Shown here: positions 18,128 to 27,798 of the stretch, piece by piece
Numbering within the stretch: the stretch's first letter is position 1
How the letters are laid out: each line of letters begins with the position of its first letter
Assembly: GCF_002259405.1 (NCBI RefSeq)
Contig: NZ_NPFW01000007.1
Coordinates: 496,001-560,000 of the forward strand
DNA length: 64,000 bases
Origin: Rhodococcus sp. 14-2483-1-2
Lineage (GTDB): Bacteria; Actinomycetota; Actinomycetes; Mycobacteriales; Mycobacteriaceae
Direction: 5' to 3'
Position numbers and translations under genes: made by a program
The notes under the pieces: model-generated
What the model saw: only the letters and a program-made list of their open reading frames with translations
The model's database searches: none
Told to the model about the DNA's origin: nothing

Positions 18128-18221
18128 CGTAGCTCGGGGAGCCGAATACGGAATCCTGGGGCCGGGCAGAACCGGGCAGAACAGGACCGGACCGAACAGG
18201 CCCAACGAAGTCGACCAGCCG

Positions 18222-18761
<540 letters not shown>

Positions 18762-18861
18762 TTATATCGGGTGAACACCTACTGCAAGCAAACACCCGAA
18801 CGGGCGGTGACGCCACAGTCCGAATCGACGTGATTCGAATGGCCATCCGGCGGTTGCGTCG

Positions 18862-21183
18862 TCACTCGTCTTCGTCCGGTTCCGGGGCAGGGTCCGCTGC
18901 GGGTGCCGGAGCGGGATCCGGGCGATCGGGCTGAACGCATCGGACAATGGGGATCGGGTCGTACTTCACCGTTCTGGTGTTCCGCGAAATTTCCCTGCCC
19001 GACGCGGCATCGCTGATCACCCTGGTGTCACTGGCGGTGAATCCTTGACCTCCGCCGGACGCAACGCAACCTTCGCCTGCGGGCAGTGTCACCGTGTTCG
19101 GTGAGGTGAAGTTGGTTCGCGAACCGGTGATCGATTCGACGTCGACCGTTTTCGTTCCCCACAGTCGGACGGTGACGCTGGACGAGTCGGCGAACGATTG
19201 GATGACCACGCCGGTGTCGTTCGGGTTGGTGAACTTCAGGTCGATGGCACCTTCGAAGACCGTCGCCTCGCGCGCCTCGGGGTATCGGCTGATGTAGTAA
19301 CTGTGTTCGGTGTGGTCGGTGTCTTCCATGCCGCCGAAGTACGACGCGTTGTACAGCGTCGTCGCGAACTGACTGATGCCACCGCCGACGGCGCGATCGG
19401 GACGACCGTTGTCGATGATCCCCGACTCCACGAAGCCCTGCGCGCTGCCTCGGGGACCGGTGTACCCGTTGAGCGAGAACGTTTCTTTCGGCTTCACGAG
19501 CGCACCGTTCACGATCTGCGCCGTCAGCCCGATGTTGACGCCCGACGCGTACTCGAACCCGCCGGTGGTGTACTCGGCGATCACTTCTCGGACACCGAGA
19601 TTCTGCGCGGCTTCGGTGGTGAGAGCGGGCGGGGCCGGTTCGTAGATCGCCTCGGTGGTGCGGGGTCCGTCCGCGGACAGCAGCGCGGGCAGCTGCTCGA
19701 GAGTCTTGCGCCACTCCACCAACTCGCCCATCTCACCGGGGACGACGGTCGGGGCACCGCCAGAGAAGGTGAACGACGCGTCCGTCGGCGGTACCTCGGT
19801 GCGCACGAGTTGCGGCGCGAGAATGCCTGTGGCGACGTCGGTGTCGTAGATCGGAGTCAGTCCGCCCTGGCCGTCCGGGTCGAAGCGCAGAACCTCGCCC
19901 ACACGATCCGTCGGAAGGATCGCGTCGACGTTCTGCCTGCCCGCTACGGTCACCGGTGCCTCCACCGCAGGAACGGCGATGTCGGCGAACGCTCGATCCA
20001 CAGCCTCCTGAGTCACCGTGACGGGTGTTGTTTCGTAGACCGCTTCCGTTGCGCCCGAGGCCCATTCGGCCTGCAGGTTTCGACGCGTCCCGTCGGCGTC
20101 GAGTACCCGTCCGGACAGCGGCGCAACGGCAATCGGTGCGCTGCCGTCGAACACGACGTCACCTTCGACGGGATCACGGTCGGTCTCGACGCGCAATCCG
20201 TCGACGGCAGCAGTGAGGGCTTGCTCGTCCGTGGTCGACACGACGCCGATCTCGCGGCTGCCGAACAACGACGTCAGACGAGTGATCGGATTGATCGGCT
20301 GCGATCCGGCGCGGTCGAGCGTCGCGTTCCAGTCCACACCGAGACCGGCAGCGGCAGGCAGTACCTCGACCTGTCGATCGCCGACGTCGACCGACACGGG
20401 CTGCTCGGCACGAGCACCCAACTCCGAGCGCAGGAGAGCTTCGGCGTCGGGGTGGCTCTTACCGCCGACCTCGATCCCGGCGACGGTGACGCCGCGGGGC
20501 ACTCGATCGCTGGAGGTGATCCAATCCGCCGCGTACAGCAGCGTGAGAACTGCAACCACAGCGCCGGTTCCGATCGCGATCTTCCGCCACGGCGGTACGA
20601 ACCCGGACCCGTCGCCGGGCGACGTTGCGCCGTCCTCCGGCGGAATCACGGGTGGTTGGACCGGCGACTCGGATTCGGGAGAAACAACCGTCTCGGTAGG
20701 AGCATCGGTATCAGCAGGAACATCGGCGTCGGCAGGAGCAACGGTGTCAGCGGGAACCACTGGCTGCGCGGGAACAACTGGCTGCGCGGGGACAACTGGC
20801 TGCGCGACGGTCGGCGACTCGTCGGCTACGGGCGGCTGCTGCGGGGCCGTGATCGGATCGGGCTCGGAGTCCTCCGGGACGACGGCTGCGGCGTGGGCTC
20901 CGGTGGCCTCGGCATCGTCGACGGCCGGATCTGTGGTAACCGGATCGGTGTCCTCGGACTCGGGCTCAGCGGTGTCGGCTTCCGCCTCCAGTGCCTGGTC
21001 AGGCTCTGTTTCCGGAACCTGCTCCGTTTCCGGAACCTGCTCGGCCTCGGATGTATGCTTCGAATCGGTCGCCTCGTCGCGGATCGCACCGAAAACCTCG
21101 GTGGGAGCGTCGTACGGCGGTACGTCGGGTTTCGGTTCGGCACCGTTGGGTGCGTCACCCGACCTACTGTTGCCCTCGCTCAC
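18862..21183 (-). CDS. VanW-domain protein with peptidoglycan-binding-like domains, membrane anchored
   Basis: About 773 residues. A Pro/Ala/Glu-rich, acidic N-terminal region of roughly 215 residues (with PVVPAQ repeats) is followed by one membrane helix (IAIGTGAVVAVLTLLYAADW). Then come two domains of the PG_binding_4 kind and a VanW domain (FSLNGYTGPRGSAQGFVESG, GGGISQFATTLYNASYFGG, EHSYYISRYPEAREATV). It ends with a Pro/Ala/acidic tail. The bulk is therefore outside the membrane, probably at peptidoglycan. VanW proteins have no settled function. GTG 21183 has GGAAGGG upstream; the GTG at 21204 is an alternative. Confidence 0.85.
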   Translation of the reverse strand: MSEGNSRSGDAPNGAEPKPDVPPYDAPTEVFGAIRDEATDSKHTSEAEQVPETEQVPETEPDQALEAEADTAEPESEDTDPVTTDPAVDDAEATGAHAAAVVPEDSEPDPITAPQQPPVADESPTVAQPVVPAQPVVPAQPVVPADTVAPADADVPADTDAPTETVVSPESESPVQPPVIPPEDGATSPGDGSGFVPPWRKIAIGTGAVVAVLTLLYAADWITSSDRVPRGVTVAGIEVGGKSHPDAEALLRSELGARAEQPVSVDVGDRQVEVLPAAAGLGVDWNATLDRAGSQPINPITRLTSLFGSREIGVVSTTDEQALTAAVDGLRVETDRDPVEGDVVFDGSAPIAVAPLSGRVLDADGTRRNLQAEWASGATEAVYETTPVTVTQEAVDRAFADIAVPAVEAPVTVAGRQNVDAILPTDRVGEVLRFDPDGQGGLTPIYDTDVATGILAPQLVRTEVPPTDASFTFSGGAPTVVPGEMGELVEWRKTLEQLPALLSADGPRTTEAIYEPAPPALTTEAAQNLGVREVIAEYTTGGFEYASGVNIGLTAQIVNGALVKPKETFSLNGYTGPRGSAQGFVESGIIDNGRPDRAVGGGISQFATTLYNASYFGGMEDTDHTEHSYYISRYPEAREATVFEGAIDLKFTNPNDTGVVIQSFADSSSVTVRLWGTKTVDVESITGSRTNFTSPNTVTLPAGEGCVASGGGQGFTASDTRVISDAASGREISRNTRTVKYDPIPIVRCVQPDRPDPAPAPAADPAPEPDEDE

Positions 21184-21308
21184 GTTCGACCCTTCCAGGA
21201 CCACCGTTGGTTGTTGTTCCGCCCTTCTGCACGGCGTACCCCTCGCACGAGCTTACGCAAACCGAACGGTGACGCTCACTCGGAGACCATCGGCACAGAA
21301 ACGAGAAA

Positions 21309-21355
21309 GGCCCCGCGCTGCTGCCGGGTCGGGGGTCAGGCAGCAGCACGGAGCC
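21309..21355 (-). terminator. Terminator of the pucR gene, minus strand
   Basis: On the minus strand, GGCTCCGTGCTGCTGCC pairs with GGCAGCAGCGCGGGGCC across a 13-base loop and is followed by TTTCTCGTTT. It lies between the pucR stop (21412) and the VanW start. Confidence 0.65.
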
Positions 21356-21411
21356 ACTCGGAATATAGGCACACCGCACCACGCCGTTACACCGACTTCG
21401 AAATTGTCTCG

Positions 21412-22662
21412 TCAATTCATTCGGTTGAATGATCCACGGGGTGTCGAACTGTCCCCTTGCCCGACGGCTCGGGTCCAATGTCCCGTCCTGACCAGTGCCA
21501 GCGTGAGCAAGAGCCGATCTCGCGGATCGGTCAGATCTTGCCCGGTCAACTCCTCGATTCGGTGGACCCGGTAGATCACGGTGTTCCGGTGGCAGTAGAG
21601 CGCCTTGGCCGCATTGGTGGGCGAACCGTCCGACGCGAGCATGTGCGCCAGGGTGTCGAGCAGCGTTCCTCGATGTGGCTCCGGGTGCGTCCACAGTTTT
21701 CCCAGAGCGTGACGCACCAGCAACTCCGACGATCGATCGTCGGCCGCCATGATCACGCGGGGCAGTCGGTCCGTCGCCAAGGCCACGCCGCTGTCTTCGG
21801 TGATGGTCTCGGCCGTCAACGCCGCGAGGCGATACGCCGCAGCGAACGACGACAGACCCTCCGGCGAATGCGCAACACCCACCGGCCCGACGGCCCGAGC
21901 AGCGAGAGCGTCGACGACAGAGTTCCACGATCCCGTTCCGAGTGCGACGAGCGCGAACTGGTGGCCGTCCCTGGTGTTCCAATGCGAGACCGCACCGATC
22001 TGATCCAACGCGTCCTCGGGTGCCGGGAGCGGCGGCGACCCCTGATCGTCGAGCGGACCGACGACACACGCGATCTGCTGCGAGGCCGAAAGGCCAAGGG
22101 TGGCACGTGCTTCCATGACGAACGCCGGATCACCGCCTCGCCCCGATCGAAGGCCGTCGAGTATCACCAGAACGTTGGCGAGATCGCGCTGCTGCATCCG
22201 GGCGCTTTCCTGCCGGTATGCCTCGACGAGGGTTTCGTACTGACTGTCGAGTGCGCGCCACAGCTGTTGACCCGCCACGAGCAGTAGATGCTCGTCGATG
22301 CTGGTTCGACACTGCTCGCGCTCGAGCATCAGCTCCTCCCACAGCGTCCGACTCCCCAGCGTGTACGCCTTGAGCACCAGTTCCATCGGAATCCCCTGGC
22401 GTGCACGCTCTCTGCCGGTACGACGCCACACCTCGCGCGCGTTGTCGCCCGCGGCGGGCAGCCCCGACAGGGTGCGGAGACCTTGATTGATGTGCTCGCG
22501 AGTGCTGCGACGAATTTCGCCTGCGATGTCCGGAGTGGAGCTGGCCAGGTAGGCGGGCTCCTGCTCGATCAACGCCAGCGTGATGGAGTCCGCGATCGAA
22601 TCCGCTCGTGAGGTCAGTGCTGCCCACGCGCGTCGGATCTGTTCCTGGTCGGAGTCCGTCAC
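21412..22662 (-). CDS. PucR/CdaR-family transcriptional regulator
   Basis: About 416 residues. The N-terminal part has the RsbR/PucR-like stretch GIPMELVLKAYTLGSRTLWEEL, and the C-terminal HTH carries SPTNAAKALYCHRNTVIYRVHRIEEL. It is divergent from the five-gene ABC transporter operon and very probably controls it. The start is uncertain: the frame is open to 22833. I chose the GTG at 22662 because the more upstream GTG (22734) falls in sequence that resembles promoter repeats (GCGCACTGAGCCCACAT, compare GCGCAGTGCCCATAT at 22794). Confidence 0.82.
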   Translation of the reverse strand: MTDSDQEQIRRAWAALTSRADSIADSITLALIEQEPAYLASSTPDIAGEIRRSTREHINQGLRTLSGLPAAGDNAREVWRRTGRERARQGIPMELVLKAYTLGSRTLWEELMLEREQCRTSIDEHLLLVAGQQLWRALDSQYETLVEAYRQESARMQQRDLANVLVILDGLRSGRGGDPAFVMEARATLGLSASQQIACVVGPLDDQGSPPLPAPEDALDQIGAVSHWNTRDGHQFALVALGTGSWNSVVDALAARAVGPVGVAHSPEGLSSFAAAYRLAALTAETITEDSGVALATDRLPRVIMAADDRSSELLVRHALGKLWTHPEPHRGTLLDTLAHMLASDGSPTNAAKALYCHRNTVIYRVHRIEELTGQDLTDPRDRLLLTLALVRTGHWTRAVGQGDSSTPRGSFNRMN

Positions 22663-22815
22663 CGCTCCGCGAGCAGCGGAACGCGCCGATGCGCGTCGAC
22701 CATCGGGGGCACCCACCTGCACAGTTTTGCGCACTGAGCCCACATGGCAGGTCGATTTGACCGTTATTGGTGCCCAGGGACCCAAACATTCTGTGCGCAG
22801 TGCCCATATCCCCCG

Positions 22816-22832
22816 TTGTGCGAAACGCACCA
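22816..22832. promoter_or_regulatory. Dyad operator candidate upstream of the liv-type operon
   Basis: TTGTGC-GAAAC-GCACCA, 33 bases before the first ABC gene. It includes the perfect GTGCG-AAA-CGCAC (22818-22830) and resembles the TTGTGC-N4-GCACAA dyad at the other PucR-linked promoter (1676-1691). Confidence 0.5.
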
Positions 22833-22864
22833 TAGTGAACGCAACAGATTGTGAGGTGGATCAC

Positions 22865-23686
22865 TTGAACTCTCTCGATACGAAGGACCCGGTCCTCACC
22901 ATGACGGACGTCGAGGTGTCCTTCGGCGGAATCGTCGCGCTGTCCGGAGTCAGTCTCGAGGTGCGACCCGGCGAAGTCCTCGGCGTCATCGGGCCCAACG
23001 GTGCAGGCAAGACGACTCTGTTCAACGTTGCGTGCGGACTCGTTCGTCCCCAATCGGGGACACTCGGACGACTCGGCCAACCGTTGACCCGGCTACGACC
23101 GCACGACCTTCCCCGGCTCGGCATGAGCCGAACTCTCCAGGGACTCGGACTGTTCGATCGGATGACAGTTCTGGACAACGTCATGGTCGGTGCCGACCGA
23201 ACAGCGCACACCGGGATCCTCGCCGGCCTCCTCGGCCTACCGTCGAGTGCCTCCGACGACGCTGCGGTCCGCTCCACCGCGATGGCAACCCTCGAACGCC
23301 TGCGGATCGACGGCTATGCGCACCGATTACCACCGAGCCTGCCGTACGCGGTGCGCAAACGCGTCGCACTCGCACGCGCCCTGGTGAGCGAACCGACATT
23401 GCTCCTGCTCGACGAACCCGCCTCGGGTCTGTCCAGTGACGAAATGAGCGAACTCGGCGACGAGATCCGTTCTCTCGCAGTTTCACCCACCGGTTCCGAG
23501 CCGGCAGGACCCGCAACATCGGTCATGCTCGTCGAACATCACATGGATCTCGTCATGAGTGTGTGCGACCGGATCTACGTGCTGGATTTCGGCAAGGTCA
23601 TCGCACAGGGAACACCCGACGAGATTCGCGAGGATCCTGCCGTGCTCGCTGCATATCTCGGAAACGAAGTGGCACATGAAGACTGA
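22865..23686 (+). CDS. ABC transporter ATP-binding protein, LivG-like
   Basis: The 273-residue ATPase has Walker A GPNGAGKTTLFN, Walker B LLLLDEPASGLSSDE and the switch His in MLVEHHMDLV. The signature loop reads LPYAVRKRVALARAL, departing from the usual LSGGQ-type sequence, though LivG proteins often have LSYG here. TTG start with GAGG 9-12 bases upstream. First gene of the livG-F-H-M-K-type operon; overlaps livF by 11 bases. It powers uptake of branched-chain amino acids or another amide/carboxylate-type compound. Confidence 0.87.
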   Translation: MNSLDTKDPVLTMTDVEVSFGGIVALSGVSLEVRPGEVLGVIGPNGAGKTTLFNVACGLVRPQSGTLGRLGQPLTRLRPHDLPRLGMSRTLQGLGLFDRMTVLDNVMVGADRTAHTGILAGLLGLPSSASDDAAVRSTAMATLERLRIDGYAHRLPPSLPYAVRKRVALARALVSEPTLLLLDEPASGLSSDEMSELGDEIRSLAVSPTGSEPAGPATSVMLVEHHMDLVMSVCDRIYVLDFGKVIAQGTPDEIREDPAVLAAYLGNEVAHED

Positions 23687-24398
23687 CGCGGCGCACCTGA
23701 CGATCACCGATCTGACCGTTCGATACGGCCCGGTCACCGCTCTCGACTCGGTGTCGATGACCGTCACGGCCGGAGCTGTCACGGCCGTACTCGGCGCAAA
23801 CGGAGCAGGGAAGACGACTCTGCTGCGCACCATCTCGGGATTGCTGAAACCGGTGTCGGGGAGGATCGAACTCGCCGGGGCCGACATCGTCGGTGTGGCA
23901 CCGGATCGCATGTCCCGCAAAGGTCTTGCGCACGTTCCCGAGGGCCGGGGCGTGATAGCCGAGTTGACCGTCGACGAGAATCTTCGACTCGGTGCGATGG
24001 GACGCAACCGAAGTCACGACGCCGTCACCCTCGACCGCATCTACGACATGTTTCCGCCCCTGACCGGTCGTCGAGCATCCTCGGCACACACTCTGTCCGG
24101 TGGCGAGCGGCAGATGCTCGTGATCGGGCGAGCGCTGATGGCGACACCGTCGGTGCTTCTGCTCGACGAGCCGTCGCTCGGACTCGCACCGAAAGTTGCC
24201 GCGCAGATATTCGAGACGCTGCGTGCGCTCGTCGACTCCGAGTCGATGACCGTCGTGCTCGTCGAACAGAACGCCCGCAGTGCGCTGTCGATCGCCGAAC
24301 ATGCCGTCGTCCTGGATCTGGGCAAGGTCGCGGTGGAAGGTCCCGCCGACACCTTGGCCGGGGACGATGCCCTCCGACACGCCTATCTCGGGTTCTAG
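23676..24398 (+). CDS. ABC transporter ATP-binding protein, LivF-like
   Basis: The 240-residue ATPase has Walker A GANGAGKTTLLR, signature LSGGERQML, Walker B VLLLDEPSLGLAPK and switch region VVLVEQNARSAL. It ends in HAYLGF, a typical LivF C-terminus. It forms a heterodimer with the LivG-like subunit. Confidence 0.9.
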   Translation: MKTDAAHLTITDLTVRYGPVTALDSVSMTVTAGAVTAVLGANGAGKTTLLRTISGLLKPVSGRIELAGADIVGVAPDRMSRKGLAHVPEGRGVIAELTVDENLRLGAMGRNRSHDAVTLDRIYDMFPPLTGRRASSAHTLSGGERQMLVIGRALMATPSVLLLDEPSLGLAPKVAAQIFETLRALVDSESMTVVLVEQNARSALSIAEHAVVLDLGKVAVEGPADTLAGDDALRHAYLGF

Positions 24399-24424
24399 AG
24401 CAAGCCGAAAGGACGCCAGCCACA

Positions 24425-25303
24425 GTGCAACAACTGCTCACCATCCTCATCAACGGCGTGACAACAGGCATGATCTACGCCGCGTTCGCGCTCGCCCTCG
24501 TACTCATCTGGCGATCGACCCGCATCGTCAACTTCGCCCAGGCTCCGATGGCCATGATCACCACGTACGTGGCACTGGTCGTCATCGACGCCGGCTACTC
24601 GTACTGGATCGGATTCGGAGTCGCGCTTCTGTGCGGCCTGCTGCTGGGAGCCTTGACGGAGCGACTCGTCATCCGATTCGTCGACAGCTCGTCGCACATC
24701 AACCCGGTCATTCTCACGCTCGGGTTGTTCATCATCATCCATGCGGTGGCCGCCATCATCTTCGGCAACCAATTCCGTTCCTTCCCTGCACCGTTCGGCC
24801 TCACCGGCCAGCGGATCGGCGACGTCAACGTGGCGTTGACCGGATACGACATCTTCAAGATCGTCGCCGTCCTCGTGGTTCTGGGGTTGCTGATCCTATT
24901 GTTCCGGTTCACCGATCTGGGACTGAAGATGCGCGCGAGCGCCTTCGAGCAGGAGGTCGCCAAACTCCTCGGAGTACGCGTGAGTCGAATGCTCACTCTC
25001 GGTTGGGCTCTGGCCGCAGTGGTCGGGTCGCTGGCCGGACTGCTCATCGCGGGTGGCTCGCTGGTGCATCCGGGCTACATGGACTCGATCGTCGTATTCG
25101 GTTTCGTCGCAGCAGTTCTCGGCGGACTGGACAGTCCGGCGGGCGCGGTGGTCGGCGGCCTGTTGATGGGCGTCGGGCTCAGTTTCGTCAGTGGCTATCT
25201 CGGTCAGGATCTGGTCTCCAGCGCGGCATTGGTGATCCTGATCGTCGTACTTCTACTGCGACCGAGCGGGTTGTTCGCCGGCTCCGCGGCCAGGAGGGTG
25301 TGA
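24425..25303 (+). CDS. ABC transporter permease, LivH-like
   Basis: The 292-residue inner-membrane protein starts MQQLLTILINGVTTGMIYA, the classic LivH opening. It has about eight helices and the conserved GLKMRASAFEQEVAKLLGV loop that contacts the ATPase. GTG start, 26 bases after livF. Confidence 0.9.
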   Translation: MQQLLTILINGVTTGMIYAAFALALVLIWRSTRIVNFAQAPMAMITTYVALVVIDAGYSYWIGFGVALLCGLLLGALTERLVIRFVDSSSHINPVILTLGLFIIIHAVAAIIFGNQFRSFPAPFGLTGQRIGDVNVALTGYDIFKIVAVLVVLGLLILLFRFTDLGLKMRASAFEQEVAKLLGVRVSRMLTLGWALAAVVGSLAGLLIAGGSLVHPGYMDSIVVFGFVAAVLGGLDSPAGAVVGGLLMGVGLSFVSGYLGQDLVSSAALVILIVVLLLRPSGLFAGSAARRV

Positions 25304-25304
25304 C

Positions 25305-26348
25305 ATGAACGCAACTCTCACTCGCCTCACCGCAACGCCGGTTCGACGCCACGTCCTCGGGGCCGTCATCGGACTCGTCGTCATCGTGCTCGCCCTCGAA
25401 TCTCTGAGCACCTTCCGTCAGAGCCAACTCACCTCGGTGGCCTACCTGGCCATCGCGGCCGGCGGACTGACGGTACTGACCGGGTTGAGCGGCCAGCTGT
25501 CCCTGGGGCACGGCGCGTTCATGGCGGTCGGTGCGTACACCGCGGCATTGATGTTGCGGGCCAACGATTCGGGATGGTCGGTACCGCTGGTTCTGCTCGC
25601 CGCCACCGTGATCTCGGCCGTGGTGGGTGTTGTGGTCGGTGTGGCCGCCGCCCGACTGCACGGGCCGTACCTGGCCGGCGCGACGCTTGCGCTCGCCGTC
25701 GCGGTACCGGGCCTTGCCCTGTACTTCTCGGACTACCTCGGCGGTGAACAGGGACTCGTCGTCCCGGCGCCGAAAGTGCCCGAGCTGATCGACGACGTGA
25801 TGTTCTTCGTCACCGGAAACGAGCTCAGCGGAACGAAATTCGTCGCCTACGTCAGCTGGCTACTGCTGGTGATCGTGTTCTTCCTGTTGGCGAACGTCTC
25901 GTCGAGCCGGATCGGACGTCGCTGGCGGGCCGTCCGGGACGACGAGGTCGCCGCCGAGTTGTCCGGTATCGATCTCGGGCGCGCACGCATTCTCGCGTTC
26001 GTGGTCAGTGCGGCCTGTGCGGGCGCGGGCGGTGCAGTCCTGGCGATGTCGGCACGAATCGCGGCACCGAGCGGTTTCACCCTGACCCTCTCGTTGACCC
26101 TGCTCTCCGCCGTCGTCATCGGCGGGCTGGGAACCCTCTCCGGCGCGCTGATCGGGGCCGTTCTGCTGACCTACATCCCACCGGTGGTCACCAACCTCGG
26201 GCTCGATGTGGGGCTGAGCAGTCTGCAATCTGCCGAACTCGCACCACTGGTGACCGGAATTTTCACCGTCCTCGTGATCCTCTTCGCCCCACTGGGTTTG
26301 GTGGGCACGTATCGCAAGTTACGTACAACCAGAAAAGGAATGAAATGA
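25305..26348 (+). CDS. ABC transporter permease, LivM-like
   Basis: The 347-residue membrane protein contains LTGLSGQLSLGHGAFMAVGAY (LivM hallmark, about residues 60-80), the ATPase-coupling loop GRRWRAVRDDEVAAELSGID, and GGLGTLSGALIGA. It begins 1 base after the livH stop and overlaps the binding-protein gene by ATGA. Confidence 0.9.
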   Translation: MNATLTRLTATPVRRHVLGAVIGLVVIVLALESLSTFRQSQLTSVAYLAIAAGGLTVLTGLSGQLSLGHGAFMAVGAYTAALMLRANDSGWSVPLVLLAATVISAVVGVVVGVAAARLHGPYLAGATLALAVAVPGLALYFSDYLGGEQGLVVPAPKVPELIDDVMFFVTGNELSGTKFVAYVSWLLLVIVFFLLANVSSSRIGRRWRAVRDDEVAAELSGIDLGRARILAFVVSAACAGAGGAVLAMSARIAAPSGFTLTLSLTLLSAVVIGGLGTLSGALIGAVLLTYIPPVVTNLGLDVGLSSLQSAELAPLVTGIFTVLVILFAPLGLVGTYRKLRTTRKGMK

Positions 26349-27664
26349 AAAAGTTCGGATCGGTGGCGTTCAGAACTACCGCGCTCGTCGCCGTCGTCTC
26401 GTTGGCCGCGGCGTGCGGTGCAGGTGGCCGAGAAGAGGCGACGGAATCCTCGGAAGGGTCGACGGTCGGCATCACCGACACTTCGGTGAAGATCGGTGCC
26501 CACTTTCCGTTGACCGGGGTCGCAGCACCCGGATACAGCGAAATCCCCACGGGCGCACAGGCCTACTTCGACTACGTCAACGCCGCGGGCGGCATCAACG
26601 GCCGACAGATCGAGTACGTGGTTCGAGACGACTCCTACGATCCGACGACCACCACCCAGGTCGTCAACGAACTGGTCCTCCAGGACGAGGTGTTCGCCGT
26701 CGTCGGCGGTCTCGGCACGGCGACCCACAGCGCGGTCATCGACTTCCTCAACGAAGAGGGAGTGCCGGACCTGTTCGTCTCCTCCGGCGCGATCATGTGG
26801 GGCAACGATCCGGAGAAGTACCCCAACACCTTCGGCTGGCAGCCCGACTACCAGGTCGAGGGCAAGATCATCGGCGACTGGGTGACGAAGAACCGCCCCG
26901 ACGCCAAGGTCGGACTGTTCCTCCAGGACGACGACCTCGGCCGAGACAGCGAAGAGGCGGTGCGCCAGTATCTCGACGATCAGATCGTCGAGGTCGTGCG
27001 GTACACCTCGGGCAACACCGACGTCGCACCTCAGATCGCGGCCCTGCAAGGTGCGGGAGCAGATCTGATCCTCGGCTTCAACGTTCCCTCGTACACCGCG
27101 CTGAGCCAGCTGACAGCCATGCGGCTCAACTACGACCCCGAGTGGTTCTACAGCTCGATCGGTTCCGACGTCGACCTCGTCGGCTCCCTGCTCGGACGCT
27201 TCTCCCAGGGTGCGGTCACCGACGGCGCGCAGTCGCTCGAAGGCATGATCTCGCTGGAGTACATCCCGGGCGTCGACTCGCCGGAGAATCCGTGGACCCA
27301 GCTGTGGCAGAAGGTCTGGGCGGAGAACGGGACGGGTGACCCCCTGACCAACTACCGCATCTACGGTCTGAGCCAGGCATACGCGTTCGTGCAAGCCCTC
27401 GAGGCGGCGGGCGAGAACCCCACGCGTGAGGGCATCGTCGCAGCCATCCAGGACGGCGGAATGGACTTCGAGGGACCGCAGTTGGCCCCGTTCCGGTACT
27501 CGGAATCGAGCCACCTCGGAATCTCCGGTGCCAGTGTCTTCCAGATCAGAGGCGGCGTACCCGAGTACCTGACTCCGGTGCTGCAGACCGACATCGGGGA
27601 TTCGGCGGTCGAGGAATACACCGGCGAGGAGTCCACGCCGCCGGAAAGCGGCATACCCGGCTGA
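26345..27664 (+). CDS. Substrate-binding lipoprotein of a Liv/amide-type ABC transporter
   Basis: The 439-residue protein has a lipoprotein signal with lipobox LAAAC near residue 24, then a type I periplasmic binding fold (IGAHFPLTGVAAPGYSEIPTGAQAYFDYVNAAGGINGR, the family opening, begins near residue 50). This is the specificity subunit, tethered to the outer face of the membrane. In this operon it is encoded last. The ligand is not deducible; family members bind branched-chain amino acids, amides, urea or aromatic acids. Confidence 0.88.
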   Translation: MKKFGSVAFRTTALVAVVSLAAACGAGGREEATESSEGSTVGITDTSVKIGAHFPLTGVAAPGYSEIPTGAQAYFDYVNAAGGINGRQIEYVVRDDSYDPTTTTQVVNELVLQDEVFAVVGGLGTATHSAVIDFLNEEGVPDLFVSSGAIMWGNDPEKYPNTFGWQPDYQVEGKIIGDWVTKNRPDAKVGLFLQDDDLGRDSEEAVRQYLDDQIVEVVRYTSGNTDVAPQIAALQGAGADLILGFNVPSYTALSQLTAMRLNYDPEWFYSSIGSDVDLVGSLLGRFSQGAVTDGAQSLEGMISLEYIPGVDSPENPWTQLWQKVWAENGTGDPLTNYRIYGLSQAYAFVQALEAAGENPTREGIVAAIQDGGMDFEGPQLAPFRYSESSHLGISGASVFQIRGGVPEYLTPVLQTDIGDSAVEEYTGEESTPPESGIPG

Positions 27665-27671
27665 TCACACG

Positions 27672-27704
27672 AAAAAGGGGCACGCATCATGCGTGCCCCT
27701 TTTT
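27672..27704 (+). terminator. Strong terminator of the ABC transporter operon
   Basis: Perfect 16-bp inverted repeat (AAAAAGGGGCACGCAT and its complement) around one base, ending in TTTTT, 8 bases after the stop. It probably works in both orientations. Confidence 0.9.
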
Positions 27705-27798
27705 CACGTCGTGGTCGGTAGATCCGTCGAACCCCTCGATCGGACGGATCCACCGACCCTCACGTCCCCCGGACTGTGAGCAGCCGAAGCTGCAGTGA

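Larger units (their letters stand above)
17603..18221. other. 619-bp non-coding region made of repeats
   Basis: Between the DUF559 gene and the flavin reductase I see no credible gene. The long frames across this stretch arise because the 8-bp minisatellite leaves all frames open. It holds repeat copies B and C and the minisatellite between them. The first 100 bp should contain the DUF559 promoter, but I cannot point to its boxes. Confidence 0.7.

Noticed and set aside
16441..18150. CRISPR array
   Set aside because: The repeats are themselves palindromic, the intervals are repeat-derived and not unique spacers, and no cas gene is present.
19198..21432. 744-residue plus-strand frame antisense to the VanW gene
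   Set aside because: Shadow of the VanW gene; the sense strand encodes clear VanW motifs.
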